This document shows, one piece after another, positions 8,164 through 17,423 of a stretch of DNA of 64,000 nt. The position numbers and the translations under genes were made by a program. The notes beneath the pieces are model-generated. The model ran no database searches. It was given only the letters and a program-made list of their open reading frames with translations, and had not been told where the DNA came from. Numbering within the stretch: the stretch's first letter is position 1; the number at the start of each line of letters is the position of its first letter. Source of the stretch: Bartonella sp. TP (lineage in GTDB: Bacteria; Pseudomonadota; Alphaproteobacteria; Rhizobiales; Rhizobiaceae); contig NZ_CP129002.1 in the NCBI RefSeq assembly GCF_030406085.1, forward strand, positions 533,366 to 597,365. Reading direction: 5' to 3'.

Positions 8164-9101
8164 TGCCGAATTACCTATATTTATCCGCCGCGTTTTTCAT
8201 ATGCCTAGCCGCAATCGGCTATATAATTTATTTAAAAACCAAGCTAGCCGACTATAAACAACAATTAATCCTAGCGCAGGCACAATTGCAAAGCAACAAC
8301 AGCCTAGGCGGCTTTGGCCAAGCCTTGGCAGCAATTCAACACCGGCTAGGGGTAATTGACCGAGCACAGCAGCAGCTAGATAATCTAAGCACAAGTTTTG
8401 TAAATCTGCATCACATGCTAGGTGCCAAGCAGCAGCGCGGCTATTATGGCGAGCAAAAGCTAGAATCAATTATCCGCGACGAGCTAAGCGCCGCACAATA
8501 TGCCATGCAATACAGTTTTTCTACCCGCGTGCGGCCAGATTGCGTGCTGTTTTTGCCACCGAATCACACGCCCTTGGCCATTGATTCGAAATTTCCACTC
8601 GAATCATTCGCCGCTATCGAAGAAGCAACACTAAAGGGCGAAAAATTACGGGCCGAACTAGCGCATAAAACTTTTCTAAGCGACATGAAAAAACATATCA
8701 CCGATGTAGCCAGAAAATATATCATTCCCGGCGAAACGCAAGCCATGGCCTTTATTTTTCTACCTGCCGAATCAATCTATGCCTATATCGCCCAACATTG
8801 CCCCATGCTGCTAGAGCTGGCCAGCCGCGAGCGCGTGGTGCTAACCTCGCCAAATAGCTTGATGCTAACGGTAAAAATTGTGCAAGCCCTAGTGCGCGAG
8901 GTTAATATGTGCAATAACGCACGCTTGATTCAGGCCGAAATTACTACTTTATTGCTAGATATCAGCAAATTAATGAAGCAAGCAAATGATGTACAAAAGC
9001 GTTTTATTTTATTTGAAAAAGATTTTAGCGATATCGCTACGTCCTGCGCACGAATCACCAAGCGCGGCGAAAAAATCGAAGAGCTAGGCACAGAGCGCTA
9101 A
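8163..9101 (+). CDS. rmuC: DNA recombination protein RmuC
   Basis: RmuC-family protein, linked genetically to limiting inversions and handling of recombination substrates; its C-terminal part is a putative nuclease-like domain. An N-terminal membrane helix (NYLYLSAAFFICLAAIGYII) anchors it, a helical linker follows, then the RmuC core with YYGEQKLESIIRDEL, VRPDCVLFLP and AIDSKFPLESF. At 312 residues it is shorter than the 400-500 typical of many homologues. The GTG at 8163 overlaps the preceding stop; a TTG at 8148 is an alternative. Its 3' end overlaps prfC by four bases, convergently. Confidence 0.9.
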   Translation: MPNYLYLSAAFFICLAAIGYIIYLKTKLADYKQQLILAQAQLQSNNSLGGFGQALAAIQHRLGVIDRAQQQLDNLSTSFVNLHHMLGAKQQRGYYGEQKLESIIRDELSAAQYAMQYSFSTRVRPDCVLFLPPNHTPLAIDSKFPLESFAAIEEATLKGEKLRAELAHKTFLSDMKKHITDVARKYIIPGETQAMAFIFLPAESIYAYIAQHCPMLLELASRERVVLTSPNSLMLTVKIVQALVREVNMCNNARLIQAEITTLLLDISKLMKQANDVQKRFILFEKDFSDIATSCARITKRGEKIEELGTER

Positions 9102-10678
9102 AGCGGCTTAAGCTCAAGAAACTCAACATCTAGCGCCCGCTTTGCCTCATATTCTAGCGAAAATTCACTGCTGGCCAGAAAAACTAGCGCCCCACTATTA
9201 TCCCGTGCCATATCATTCTTATGCATGGCAGCAAAATTAGCAGCGCCAGCGCCAGTTACCCAGCGGCAAACATTATAGCGGCTTTGCTCTAGCCGCGCCT
9301 CAAGATTATATTCGCCCTGTAGCCGAGCCTGCAACACATCCAGCTGCAGCGCGCCAATCACGCCAATTAACACATTTTCGCCATTTTCGGGAAAAAATAA
9401 TTGTACCGCCCCCTCCATAGCCAAAGCGCGCAAAGCTTGATTCAAATTTTTCGCCTTTAAACTATTGCCAGTCCGGATATTGCGTATTATTTGCGGGGCA
9501 AAATGCGGTACGCCTAAAAATTCTAAACCCTCGCCCTCGCTTAAACTATAGCCAATGGCAAAATTACCATTATTCGGCAGCCCAACCACATCGCCCGCAA
9601 AAGCCTGCTCGGCCAGGGCACGGCGCGCGCCAAAGAAAAATTGCGGCGCGGCAAGATTCACCGATTTACCGCTCTGCACAATATGCAGCCGCATGCCGCG
9701 TTTTAAAACGCCAGAGCTAACCCGCATAAAAGCCAAGCTGCTACGATGATTCGGGTCCATATTTGCCTGAATCTTAAAAATAAAGCCGCTTAGCTTTGGC
9801 TCATCTGGCTGTACAATTCTTGTTTGGCTAGCTGTAGGACCCGGGCTAGGGCTGTGCTCGACCAACGCTTCGATCAAATCTACTACACCAATGTCACGCA
9901 GTGCCGTGCCGAAAAAAACCGGCGTCATATGGCCCTGCAGATAAGAATCCTGGTCGAAACTTTTGCATAAGCCCTGCACCATTTCTAATGATTCGCAAAA
10001 TTGCGCCGCGGCAAAATTATCGAGCTGCAATTGATTAGGTATATTTACCGCTTCTGCTGCAGCAATATTTTGCACTGGCTGCGAATCAGCACGGCGAATA
10101 AAACTAGAAGCCAAATTATAAATACCACAGAATTGCTGCCCTTGCCCAATTGGTAGATTAAACGGTACAGCGTCAAGCGCTAATTTTTGCTCTATTTCGT
10201 CTAAAATCTCTAGCGGCGAGCGGGCTTCGCGGTCCATTTTATTAACAAAAGTAATAATAGGAATATCACGCAACCGGCAAACCTCGAATAATTTTAGCGT
10301 ACGCGGCTCTATACCCTTTGCCGCATCTAGCACCATTATCGCGCTGTCTACCGCACTTAACGTGCGATAAGTGTCGTCGGCAAAATCTTCGTGCCCGGGG
10401 GTGTCTAACAAATTAAACACGCAATCTTTATATTCAAAAGTCATAACCGAGGTAGCAACAGAAATACCGCGCTCGCGCTCTAGCTGCATCCAGTCAGAGC
10501 GCGTTTGTATCTTTGCCCGCTTTGCCTTGACCTCACCAGCTAGATTTATTGCCCCACCAAATAGCAGCAATTTTTCTGTAAGTGTGGTTTTTCCTGCATC
10601 GGGATGCGCGATAATAGCAAAGCTACGCCGGCGCGCTACCTGCTCTTTAATGCTATTTTGCTGTTCCGTCGCGTTCAT
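9098..10678 (-). CDS. prfC: Peptide chain release factor 3
   Basis: Class II release factor GTPase that removes RF1/RF2 from the ribosome after peptide release. 526 residues, normal for RF3. The G1 loop AHPDAGKTTLTEK is at residues 25-37, G3 DTPGHEDFADDTYR near 95 and G4 NKMDREARSP near 150, the last two in RF3-specific sequence form. The GTPase domain is followed by domain II and a C-terminal domain ending QARLQGEYNLEARLE. Starts 4 bases beyond the lysK stop on the same strand, so it is probably translated from the lysK transcript. Confidence 0.96.
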   Translation of the reverse strand: MNATEQQNSIKEQVARRRSFAIIAHPDAGKTTLTEKLLLFGGAINLAGEVKAKRAKIQTRSDWMQLERERGISVATSVMTFEYKDCVFNLLDTPGHEDFADDTYRTLSAVDSAIMVLDAAKGIEPRTLKLFEVCRLRDIPIITFVNKMDREARSPLEILDEIEQKLALDAVPFNLPIGQGQQFCGIYNLASSFIRRADSQPVQNIAAAEAVNIPNQLQLDNFAAAQFCESLEMVQGLCKSFDQDSYLQGHMTPVFFGTALRDIGVVDLIEALVEHSPSPGPTASQTRIVQPDEPKLSGFIFKIQANMDPNHRSSLAFMRVSSGVLKRGMRLHIVQSGKSVNLAAPQFFFGARRALAEQAFAGDVVGLPNNGNFAIGYSLSEGEGLEFLGVPHFAPQIIRNIRTGNSLKAKNLNQALRALAMEGAVQLFFPENGENVLIGVIGALQLDVLQARLQGEYNLEARLEQSRYNVCRWVTGAGAANFAAMHKNDMARDNSGALVFLASSEFSLEYEAKRALDVEFLELKPL

Positions 10679-10682
10679 TGTT

Positions 10683-12587
10683 CTATTGCTGCAATGCTTC
10701 CATTTGCACAGCGAGCTGTTCTAACTCTAGCAAGGCGGGGCTAATAACCCCAAGCTCCAAATCTGCCTGGGTAGCTGGGGCATGTTGCACTGCCTCAGCC
10801 TGGGCTAGCAGCTGCTTATATTCTGGCTCTTGCTTGGCCCAGAGTTTTGCCGCTTCTATTCTAGCTATAGCAGAGCGCCATATTGCTTGGCCCACCAATT
10901 GTTTGCTTTCTTGCAGGCCATAAAGCTCGATAAACGAGCCCAAGCGCGGGCCGCTTGCTTGCCCCAGCAAAGTTTTATACAGCATTTGAAAAAATGCGCC
11001 ATTAACCGCTATCTGCCCAGCACTATTCTTTTTGCTAGGGTCTTGATAGGCCTCATATTGCCGGGCTAAATTAAGCAGATTGTTTTGTATCTCATCACCC
11101 TGAATGGTGTTGCTTTGCTGCATAGACGAGATTAAATCATATAGTTTATGCAGCACCTCTGCTTCAAATGGCGTGGCCGTGGCCAAGCTTATAGTTGAAG
11201 CAACATAATCCTTATAATAATTAATCGCATATTTGATTAATTTGGTAACAGTGCGGTTATTTCTAACCTCAGCACCATAGAGGCGTACAAGATAGTTCCA
11301 CAACAACTCCTCGCTTGCATTCTTGCCCGTAGCATTTACTAAATTCAACAACAAGGCATAGCTAAGCGGGGGTACATCCTCGTCTATATCATCGCCGCTA
11401 TAAGCAAAATATAGTGGGTTATTAACATATTTGTCTAAATCAACTCGGCTAAGATCAACAAAGGACTGCCTATAGGATTTCAAATATTTATAATATTCAT
11501 CAACCACTTTCGGAATAATATCAAAAGACAGGCGCTTGGCACTTTTTGGCTTTTGATACATATATAAGCGCAAGCTGCCATTTGGTGCATATTTCAACCA
11601 TTGCTCTATGGTTAGGCCATTGCCTTTTGATTTAGAAATTTTCTGGCCATTTTCGTCCAAGAATAATTCATAATTAAAGCCAGCGGGGGGCAGTCTGCCA
11701 AGTTTCTGGGAGATTTTACTAGACAAAGCCACCGAATCTATCAAATCCTTGCCAGCCATTTCATAATCAACGCCCAAAGCTACCCAGCGCAAGGCCCAAT
11801 CGGCCTTCCATTGACATTTAACGCTACCGCCAAAAATGCTCTGTTCAACTTCTTTGCCAGTTGTTGGCTCTTTATAAATTATTGTGCCTTTTGCCTCATT
11901 TCTGCTTAAAATCGGCACTTGCAAAACCTGGCCGGTAACTTGGCTTATGGGCAAGAAGATCGAATAGCTTGCCTGACGCTCAGCCCGCAAGCTTGGCAGC
12001 ATAATCTGCATAATTTGGTCGTAATTTTGCATCATTTTTTGCAATGTGCTGTCAAATTTGCCAGATTTATAATGCTCCGTAGCACTTGCAAATTCATATT
12101 TAAAACCAAAATAGTCAAGAAAGGCCCGCAATCTAGCATTATTGCTAGCCGCAAAGCTTGGCAATTTCTTAATCTCGCGTTTGATTTTTGCTTCATCCCG
12201 CGTAGACTGCAGCAGCTCTTTTAGGGCAAAAGGGTCGGGCACAACGCTTAAAGGCTGGCCAAGATAGGCTGCCATTTCTTCTTGGCAGGGCACATTGCCC
12301 GGCACCTTACGAAAGCCGTCCATATCATCTGAAAAACAGATAAGCTTTGACCTAGAATTGGTTTTATTAATTAAATCATAGCAATGCGCTACCATCAGGG
12401 TGCGCGCAACCTCACCAAAGGTGCCAATATGGGGCAGTCCAGAAGGTCCGTAGCCAGTTTCAAAGATAACAACTTTTTTGTTATCTCGAGCCGCGTTTAG
12501 CCTATGCATAAGCTTTTCGGCTTCTTCAAAACACCAGCTCGTACAAGACCGCACGAACTCCAACAAATCTGGCCCAACTAAACTCAT
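10683..12587 (-). CDS. lysK: Lysyl-tRNA synthetase, class I
   Basis: Charges tRNA-Lys with lysine using the archaeal-type class I enzyme, which replaces the common class II LysS in many alphaproteobacteria. The HIGH-type motif is GLPHIGTFGEVAR near residue 54 and the KMSKS-type motif is KISKSKGNGL near 320. The C-terminal half is alpha-helical and ends in a long glutamine-rich helix. 634 residues, longer than the archaeal average of about 530. Upstream gene of a lysK-prfC pair; the orphan solute-binding gene lies immediately upstream on the same strand. Confidence 0.95.
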   Translation of the reverse strand: MSLVGPDLLEFVRSCTSWCFEEAEKLMHRLNAARDNKKVVIFETGYGPSGLPHIGTFGEVARTLMVAHCYDLINKTNSRSKLICFSDDMDGFRKVPGNVPCQEEMAAYLGQPLSVVPDPFALKELLQSTRDEAKIKREIKKLPSFAASNNARLRAFLDYFGFKYEFASATEHYKSGKFDSTLQKMMQNYDQIMQIMLPSLRAERQASYSIFLPISQVTGQVLQVPILSRNEAKGTIIYKEPTTGKEVEQSIFGGSVKCQWKADWALRWVALGVDYEMAGKDLIDSVALSSKISQKLGRLPPAGFNYELFLDENGQKISKSKGNGLTIEQWLKYAPNGSLRLYMYQKPKSAKRLSFDIIPKVVDEYYKYLKSYRQSFVDLSRVDLDKYVNNPLYFAYSGDDIDEDVPPLSYALLLNLVNATGKNASEELLWNYLVRLYGAEVRNNRTVTKLIKYAINYYKDYVASTISLATATPFEAEVLHKLYDLISSMQQSNTIQGDEIQNNLLNLARQYEAYQDPSKKNSAGQIAVNGAFFQMLYKTLLGQASGPRLGSFIELYGLQESKQLVGQAIWRSAIARIEAAKLWAKQEPEYKQLLAQAEAVQHAPATQADLELGVISPALLELEQLAVQMEALQQ

Positions 12588-12618
12588 AACAAGGTGCTCA
12601 TATCTTTACAATACTCAT

Positions 12619-13479
12619 TTAACTATAAAAATCACGGGGAAAATAACGAAAATATAATCGTTCTAAATCACCCTTACGTTTAATTTGCTCTAAAGCATAA
12701 TCCAGCGCGGCCAAAATATCTTGCCGTTTCGTAAGCGCGGCAATTCTCATGCCAGAGCCCAAAAAACGCTCGTTATAATACGCCTTGCCTTCAAAGACAT
12801 AGTCGCCTTGTAGGCTAGCCAAAATGCGACCATCACCAAAGATAGCATCTATATTGCCACGATTTAAATCTTCTTGCAACTGGTCTATACTCTTATATAA
12901 AAAATATTTTATATTGGGAAAATATATGTGCAGCATATTGCTATGCGAGGTGCCGCCCAAAACGCCAATGCGTTGTTCGCCAAGCTCTTTGCCAGCAACT
13001 TTTGCCGTCTGCGGGTCGAATTTAGAGCGTATAACTAAAAATCGTGCCGGAAATAACATATAAGGCCGCGTAAAGCTAATATCCTTTGCCCCACCAGCCC
13101 CTTCTAGCCGCAAGCCAGCAATTATCGCCTCGCCTTCGCCACTACGCAACTTGTTGGGCAATTGGTCAAAGGGCACTGTTTCCACCTGGCATTTATTAAT
13201 CATATGCAATTCACGGCATATTGCTTTGGCTAAGTCGATATTATAGCCAGCCATATGACCGTCTGGCGTTTCGTAATTAAAGGGGTAAAAATCGTTGCTA
13301 GTTAAGAAACGTAGATGCGGCAAGTCGCTTAAATCCGGTACATCCGGGCCAAACATTGCGTGCTTGGCTGATAGAGGCAGCAGGGATGAACCTACCGCCT
13401 CTATACTGGAAAAGAAAGATATCCTTATGCACAAAGCAGTCAAAAAGCAAATTCGCAATGTTATAATAAATACTTTCAT
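12619..13479 (-). CDS. Orphan periplasmic solute-binding protein, family 3
   Basis: Predicted amino-acid-type ABC transporter substrate-binding protein (SBP family 3), 286 residues. An N-terminal hydrophobic stretch (about 6-27) is a signal peptide without a lipobox. The mature protein has the family blocks FLTSNDFYPFNYETPDG, GYNIDLAKAICREL, ISFTRPYMLFPARFLV and VLGGTSHSNML, and ends in a helix before YFRYFPRDF. No permease or ATPase gene is nearby; it sits between truA and lysK, 31 bases before lysK. The ligand is unknown; polar amino acids are typical. Confidence 0.85.
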   Translation of the reverse strand: MKVFIITLRICFLTALCIRISFFSSIEAVGSSLLPLSAKHAMFGPDVPDLSDLPHLRFLTSNDFYPFNYETPDGHMAGYNIDLAKAICRELHMINKCQVETVPFDQLPNKLRSGEGEAIIAGLRLEGAGGAKDISFTRPYMLFPARFLVIRSKFDPQTAKVAGKELGEQRIGVLGGTSHSNMLHIYFPNIKYFLYKSIDQLQEDLNRGNIDAIFGDGRILASLQGDYVFEGKAYYNERFLGSGMRIAALTKRQDILAALDYALEQIKRKGDLERLYFRYFPRDFYS

Positions 13480-13546
13480 CGGCTGTTATTAATCCAAAGA
13501 TGCAACCTTGGCAAGACGTTTTTTTAAATATCGCTCTATGTGCCTG

Positions 13547-14314
13547 CTAATATTCAATTTTTTTTAAATACAAACCACAGGGCGGAGCATTTTGCCCGGC
13601 ACAAGCACGTGACTTTGCGGCCAAGGCTTGGGCCAAATCCTCGCTAGTCCAGCGCGTAATACCCACATTATACAAACTGCCCATAAAGGCCCGAATCTGA
13701 TTGTGCAAAAAAGATTGCGCAACTACTCGCATTTCAATCAGACCCTCGCTGCGCCTGGTTATCTCGATAGAATCAATTGTGCGTACCGGGCTTTTTGCCT
13801 GGCATTCTGCAGCGCGAAAAGAGCTAAAATCATGGGTGCCAACCAAAAGCTGCGCGGCCAGCTGCATCAGCGGTACATTTAGGTCACGCGGCACATGCCA
13901 GGCCCGGTTGGCCTGCAAGACCAAGGGCGCCCGCCGCTGAATGATTCGGTATAGATAATGCCGCTTTTTTGCACTGAATCTAGCCGAAAACTCTGCTGAA
14001 ACAGGCTGCGCCTTTAAAACAGCAATGCGATGCCCCGCAGCACAGAGGTAGAAATTAAGCGCCGCGGCGATCTCTATGCCAGACCTGGCTTTGCCCAAGT
14101 CAAAATGCGCCACTTGTTGCAGCGCATGCACACCAGCGTCGGTACGGCCCGCCGCAACAAGGCTTACCCGCTCTTGCGCATATGATTCTATGGCTTGCTC
14201 GATAGCTTTCTGAACTGTTTCTAGCTCTGGCTGCCCTGGCTGCGCTTTTTGCCGCTGCCAGCCATGATAATTTGTGCCGTCATACTCGATATCTATACGA
14301 TAGCGCTGCTTCAT
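13547..14314 (-). CDS. truA: tRNA pseudouridine(38-40) synthase
   Basis: Isomerises uridines 38-40 in the anticodon arm of many tRNAs. 255 residues, a normal length. The N-terminal strand RYRIDIEYDGTNYHGWQRQ and the catalytic GRTDAGVHALQQVAHFD (Asp near 58) are both present, as is the C-terminal SFLHNQIRAFMGSLYNVG. The start overlaps the fmt stop by four bases (ATGA), so fmt and truA are translationally coupled in a def-fmt-truA operon. Confidence 0.97.
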   Translation of the reverse strand: MKQRYRIDIEYDGTNYHGWQRQKAQPGQPELETVQKAIEQAIESYAQERVSLVAAGRTDAGVHALQQVAHFDLGKARSGIEIAAALNFYLCAAGHRIAVLKAQPVSAEFSARFSAKKRHYLYRIIQRRAPLVLQANRAWHVPRDLNVPLMQLAAQLLVGTHDFSSFRAAECQAKSPVRTIDSIEITRRSEGLIEMRVVAQSFLHNQIRAFMGSLYNVGITRWTSEDLAQALAAKSRACAGQNAPPCGLYLKKIEY

Positions 14315-15219
14315 AAGAATTCGATATTACTATAGGCTTTTACAAATTCTTCAACTGGCATTTCGCGCCCACCGGGCCTTTTACAGCTTAATATGTATAA
14401 ACTGTCCCCATCGCCGCAAATTCTTTTCATTGGCGTGGCAATTTCTTCCAAACTAGCAGAAAGAATCTTTACCCGCTCTGTTTTTTGCTTGCCAGAATGC
14501 GAAGTTAGCTGCATATAACACCAAGCCCCGGGAAGTGGTGCAAAAGCGCGTATTTTATTATAGAGCTCAAACGCGGTATGATGCCAATGCATGCGCGTTT
14601 CTTCCTTGATAATTTTATGCGCATAAACAGGCTCGCCCAGCTGCGATAGAAACAGCAATTCCCCGGCCTCTATCCGCCTCAGCGCCTCCATCAGCAATGG
14701 TGTGCCCAGCTGCGCCAAATGCTCGCGCAGTTCTTGCGCATTGCGCTGATCGATATTGGTTATTGCGCTTAGCGCCACGGGGCCAGTATCCAAGCCGCTA
14801 TCCATCTGCATTATCATCACGCCCGTATAATTGTCCCCAGCGGCAATAGCGCGCTCTATTGGCGCAGCACCGCGCCAACGCGGCAAAAGCGAAGGATGTA
14901 CATTTAAACAACCATGTTTTGGCGCCTGCAAAATTGGCTCGGGCAATAAAACCCCATAGGCCACCACTACACAAAGATCGGCCTGGAAATCTATGAATTC
15001 TTGAACCGCCGCCGGATCTCTAAAGTTTCTTGGCGTGCGCAGATTCAAATTATGCTCTATGGCATATTTAGCAACAGCGCAATGCTCTAGCTGCTCGCCA
15101 CGGCGCGAGCGCACCCGTAAATCCGCGCTATATACCGCCACAATCTCGTGCCCAGCTTGGTGAAGGGCGGCTAAAAAAGGAACTGAAAAAGACGGACTAC
15201 CCATGAAAATTATACGCAT
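14311..15219 (-). CDS. fmt: Methionyl-tRNA formyltransferase
   Basis: Formylates initiator Met-tRNA with 10-formyl-tetrahydrofolate. 302 residues. N-terminal MRIIFMGSPSFSVPFL, the folate site around VVAYGVLLPEPILQ and the catalytic HPSLLPRWRGAAPIERAI (about 112-128) are clear, followed by GVMIMQMDSGLDTGP and a C-terminal OB-fold tRNA-binding domain. Nine bases downstream of def and overlapping truA by four, forming the conserved def-fmt-truA operon of rhizobia. Confidence 0.97.
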   Translation of the reverse strand: MRIIFMGSPSFSVPFLAALHQAGHEIVAVYSADLRVRSRRGEQLEHCAVAKYAIEHNLNLRTPRNFRDPAAVQEFIDFQADLCVVVAYGVLLPEPILQAPKHGCLNVHPSLLPRWRGAAPIERAIAAGDNYTGVMIMQMDSGLDTGPVALSAITNIDQRNAQELREHLAQLGTPLLMEALRRIEAGELLFLSQLGEPVYAHKIIKEETRMHWHHTAFELYNKIRAFAPLPGAWCYMQLTSHSGKQKTERVKILSASLEEIATPMKRICGDGDSLYILSCKRPGGREMPVEEFVKAYSNIEFL

Positions 15220-15228
15220 AACAAAAAC

Positions 15229-15774
15229 CTAATCTGAAAATTCTGCATTTTTGGTAAATTTACTAACCATTCTATCACGCTTGATTTTGGTTAGATGATC
15301 CAGAAATAAAATACCGTCCAAATGGTCAATCTCATGCTGCGCGCAAGTAGAAAGCAACCCTTGCAGCTCCAGCTGCTCTGTTGTGCCATCTAATGTCGTA
15401 AAGCGCATATAAATAAGAATCGGGCGCTTAACCTGGGCATAATAATCTGGTATAGACAAGCAACCTTCGTTATACACATGACTTTCGCTGCTAAACCATA
15501 GCACCTCGGGGTTAATAACCACCAATGGCTCGGCATTATCTTCTGGAGCAAGCGGAGTGGTTGCGGCGTCTTCCTCGGCCGTGGCGCGGTCTATTACAAA
15601 CATGCGTAGCGGCACCCCAACCTGAATAGCGGCCAGGCCAATGCCCTGTTTTGATTGCATCGTATCTATTAAATCTTGCGCTAATATTTTAATTTCCTTG
15701 GTAATTAAGCCCACTGGCTTTGAAACCTCGCGCAGTTTTTTATCCGGCAAATAGATTAACTTACGAACAGCCAT
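15229..15774 (-). CDS. def: Peptide deformylase
   Basis: Iron metalloprotease that removes the formyl group from nascent proteins. The three family motifs are intact: GIGLAAIQVG, EGCLSIPD and QHEIDHLDG, giving Cys and two His metal ligands plus the catalytic Glu. The start at 15774 (MAVRKLIYLPD) is chosen because GGAG lies 5-8 bases upstream; an ATG at 15795 would place that sequence inside the gene. First gene of def-fmt-truA, divergent from the beta-barrel array at 15883. Confidence 0.97.
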   Translation of the reverse strand: MAVRKLIYLPDKKLREVSKPVGLITKEIKILAQDLIDTMQSKQGIGLAAIQVGVPLRMFVIDRATAEEDAATTPLAPEDNAEPLVVINPEVLWFSSESHVYNEGCLSIPDYYAQVKRPILIYMRFTTLDGTTEQLELQGLLSTCAQHEIDHLDGILFLDHLTKIKRDRMVSKFTKNAEFSD

Positions 15775-15882
15775 TTTTACTCCTTCAATGCTCAAGATTT
15801 AATAATAGCGAAAAAGTAAATCGCTTGCAAGTCAGGCTCAAATGTGTTATGCACTTCTAATAGTTTACAGTGGAGAATTTGA

Positions 15883-16596
15883 ATGAGCCCCAAGATATCC
15901 ATCATCAGCGCGATGATTCTTATTGCTAATATTACCGCAGCTTCTGCTGCCGATATAGCCGCGGCCAGGGTAATGCCGGCCAAGCCAGAGTTCAAATGGT
16001 CTGGCCCCTATATAGGGGTTGAAACAGGCGTTCCCATTAGTCGTTTTACACATAAGTCAGATTCCACTGCAAATATAGAAGAGCGCTTGGGTCACCCTAG
16101 CAGAGTTCCTATGCTAGGGCTTTATGCGGGCTACAATTTTGAGCTGCCAAAACATTTTATATTCGGTATCGATGCTAATATAGATCGCTACTCATCAAAG
16201 GTTTTAAGGATTATTCCCGACTCATTATACATGATTTATAAAGAAACCGCTGTAGCTTCTGCTCGCGCTCGCCTTGGCCTAGCCCAAGGGCGCTTTATGC
16301 CTTATGTCGCTGCGGGCCTGTCTGTTTTACGAGCTGTCGATTTTGCTGCTAGCCAGCGCCTAGGCATTAATAGTGGCGAAAAAGCAATGCATAATTTTAC
16401 AGGCTGGAATCTTGGCACTGGTATAGATTATGCCGCAACGCGTAATCTTTTATTACGTGCTGACTACCGCTTTAATACAACCCTGATTAACGACTCATAT
16501 TATATGTACAAGCCGGATGTTTTTCTAAGATCAGCGGCGACAAATAGAGGCGTAAAGTCACATCAAATCCGTGTCGGTGCAGCCTATAAATTCTAA
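15883..16596 (+). CDS. Omp25/Omp31-family outer membrane protein (array B, gene 1)
   Basis: Predicted 237-residue outer-membrane beta-barrel. The signal peptide (residues 1-22, ITAASAAD) differs from those of the following genes, so this copy is the most diverged of array B. Family blocks FKWSGPYIGVETG, FGIDANIDRY, RLGLAQGRFMPYVAAGLS and the terminal GAAYKF are present. TGGAG precedes the ATG by about 8 bases. It lies divergent from def, with about 108 bases between, and leads the five-gene array. Ligand unknown; related Bartonella proteins bind hemin. Confidence 0.85.
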   Translation: MSPKISIISAMILIANITAASAADIAAARVMPAKPEFKWSGPYIGVETGVPISRFTHKSDSTANIEERLGHPSRVPMLGLYAGYNFELPKHFIFGIDANIDRYSSKVLRIIPDSLYMIYKETAVASARARLGLAQGRFMPYVAAGLSVLRAVDFAASQRLGINSGEKAMHNFTGWNLGTGIDYAATRNLLLRADYRFNTTLINDSYYMYKPDVFLRSAATNRGVKSHQIRVGAAYKF

Positions 16597-16610
16597 CCCA
16601 GAAGCAATTA

Positions 16611-17342
16611 ATGAAACTTACAGCCCTTTTATCAATCGTCGCAATAGCCAGCAGCGCCTCTATAGCAAATGCGGCAGATGTTATAAAAGCTAGACCTGTT
16701 TCAGCACCTGTTTTTAACTGGGCTGGGCCGTATCTAGGGCTTGCAACTGGTGTGGCCTTTGGCCATTTTTACTCTACGGCAGAAAGCAATAAACCATCGA
16801 ATCAGCAGCTTAAAGAAACTTTTGGCAGCCCCGGTAATGAACTATCCGCCATTCCTTATGCTGGCTACAATTTTCGCTTAGGCCAGCATGCTATAATAGG
16901 CATAGATGGCAGTATAGATTTTCACTCCTATGAAAATTTAAAGCTCATTACACCCCCCGGCGCTATAATCGCAAGCTATAATTTGTACAAAGAGAAAAGT
17001 TTAGCCGATGCGCGCCTGCGCCTGGGCTATGCCCAAGGTCGCTTCTTGCCCTATATTGCGGGTGGCCTATCTATTTTACGCGCAGGCACAGGGCACAGCT
17101 TTGTAGAACAAGAGCTAACCAGCAACAGCCATCAGCTCTTGCATAATTATAAGGGCTGGAATCTTGGCGCGGGCATCGATTACGCAGCCTGTGGCAATAT
17201 GTTCATACGGCTTGATTATCGCTTTAGCCAAATCAAAATTAGCAATGCCTATGCCATAACAAACGGAATTTGGCAAAAAGAAGCGAATTATACAGGCGTA
17301 AGGTCGCAGCAACTTCGCCTAGGCGCCGCGTATAAATTCTAG
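16611..17342 (+). CDS. Omp25/Omp31-family outer membrane protein (array B, gene 2)
   Basis: Predicted 243-residue outer-membrane beta-barrel, 14 bases after gene 1. The first 43 residues (signal peptide MKLTALLSIVAIASSASIANA and linker to FNWAGPY) are shared with genes 4 and 5 of the array, while the loops differ. Ends in GAAYKF. One cysteine occurs (DYAACGNM), unusual in this family where most members have none in that strand. The 81-base gap behind it is the largest inside the array and may hold a separate promoter for gene 3. Confidence 0.85.
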   Translation: MKLTALLSIVAIASSASIANAADVIKARPVSAPVFNWAGPYLGLATGVAFGHFYSTAESNKPSNQQLKETFGSPGNELSAIPYAGYNFRLGQHAIIGIDGSIDFHSYENLKLITPPGAIIASYNLYKEKSLADARLRLGYAQGRFLPYIAGGLSILRAGTGHSFVEQELTSNSHQLLHNYKGWNLGAGIDYAACGNMFIRLDYRFSQIKISNAYAITNGIWQKEANYTGVRSQQLRLGAAYKF

Positions 17343-17423
17343 CACAAGCTTTACAGTTAAGTTTGCAATTATGATTGAATTATGATATGTCTTTGACAAT
17401 AATTAAATTTATAGGAAAATAAT

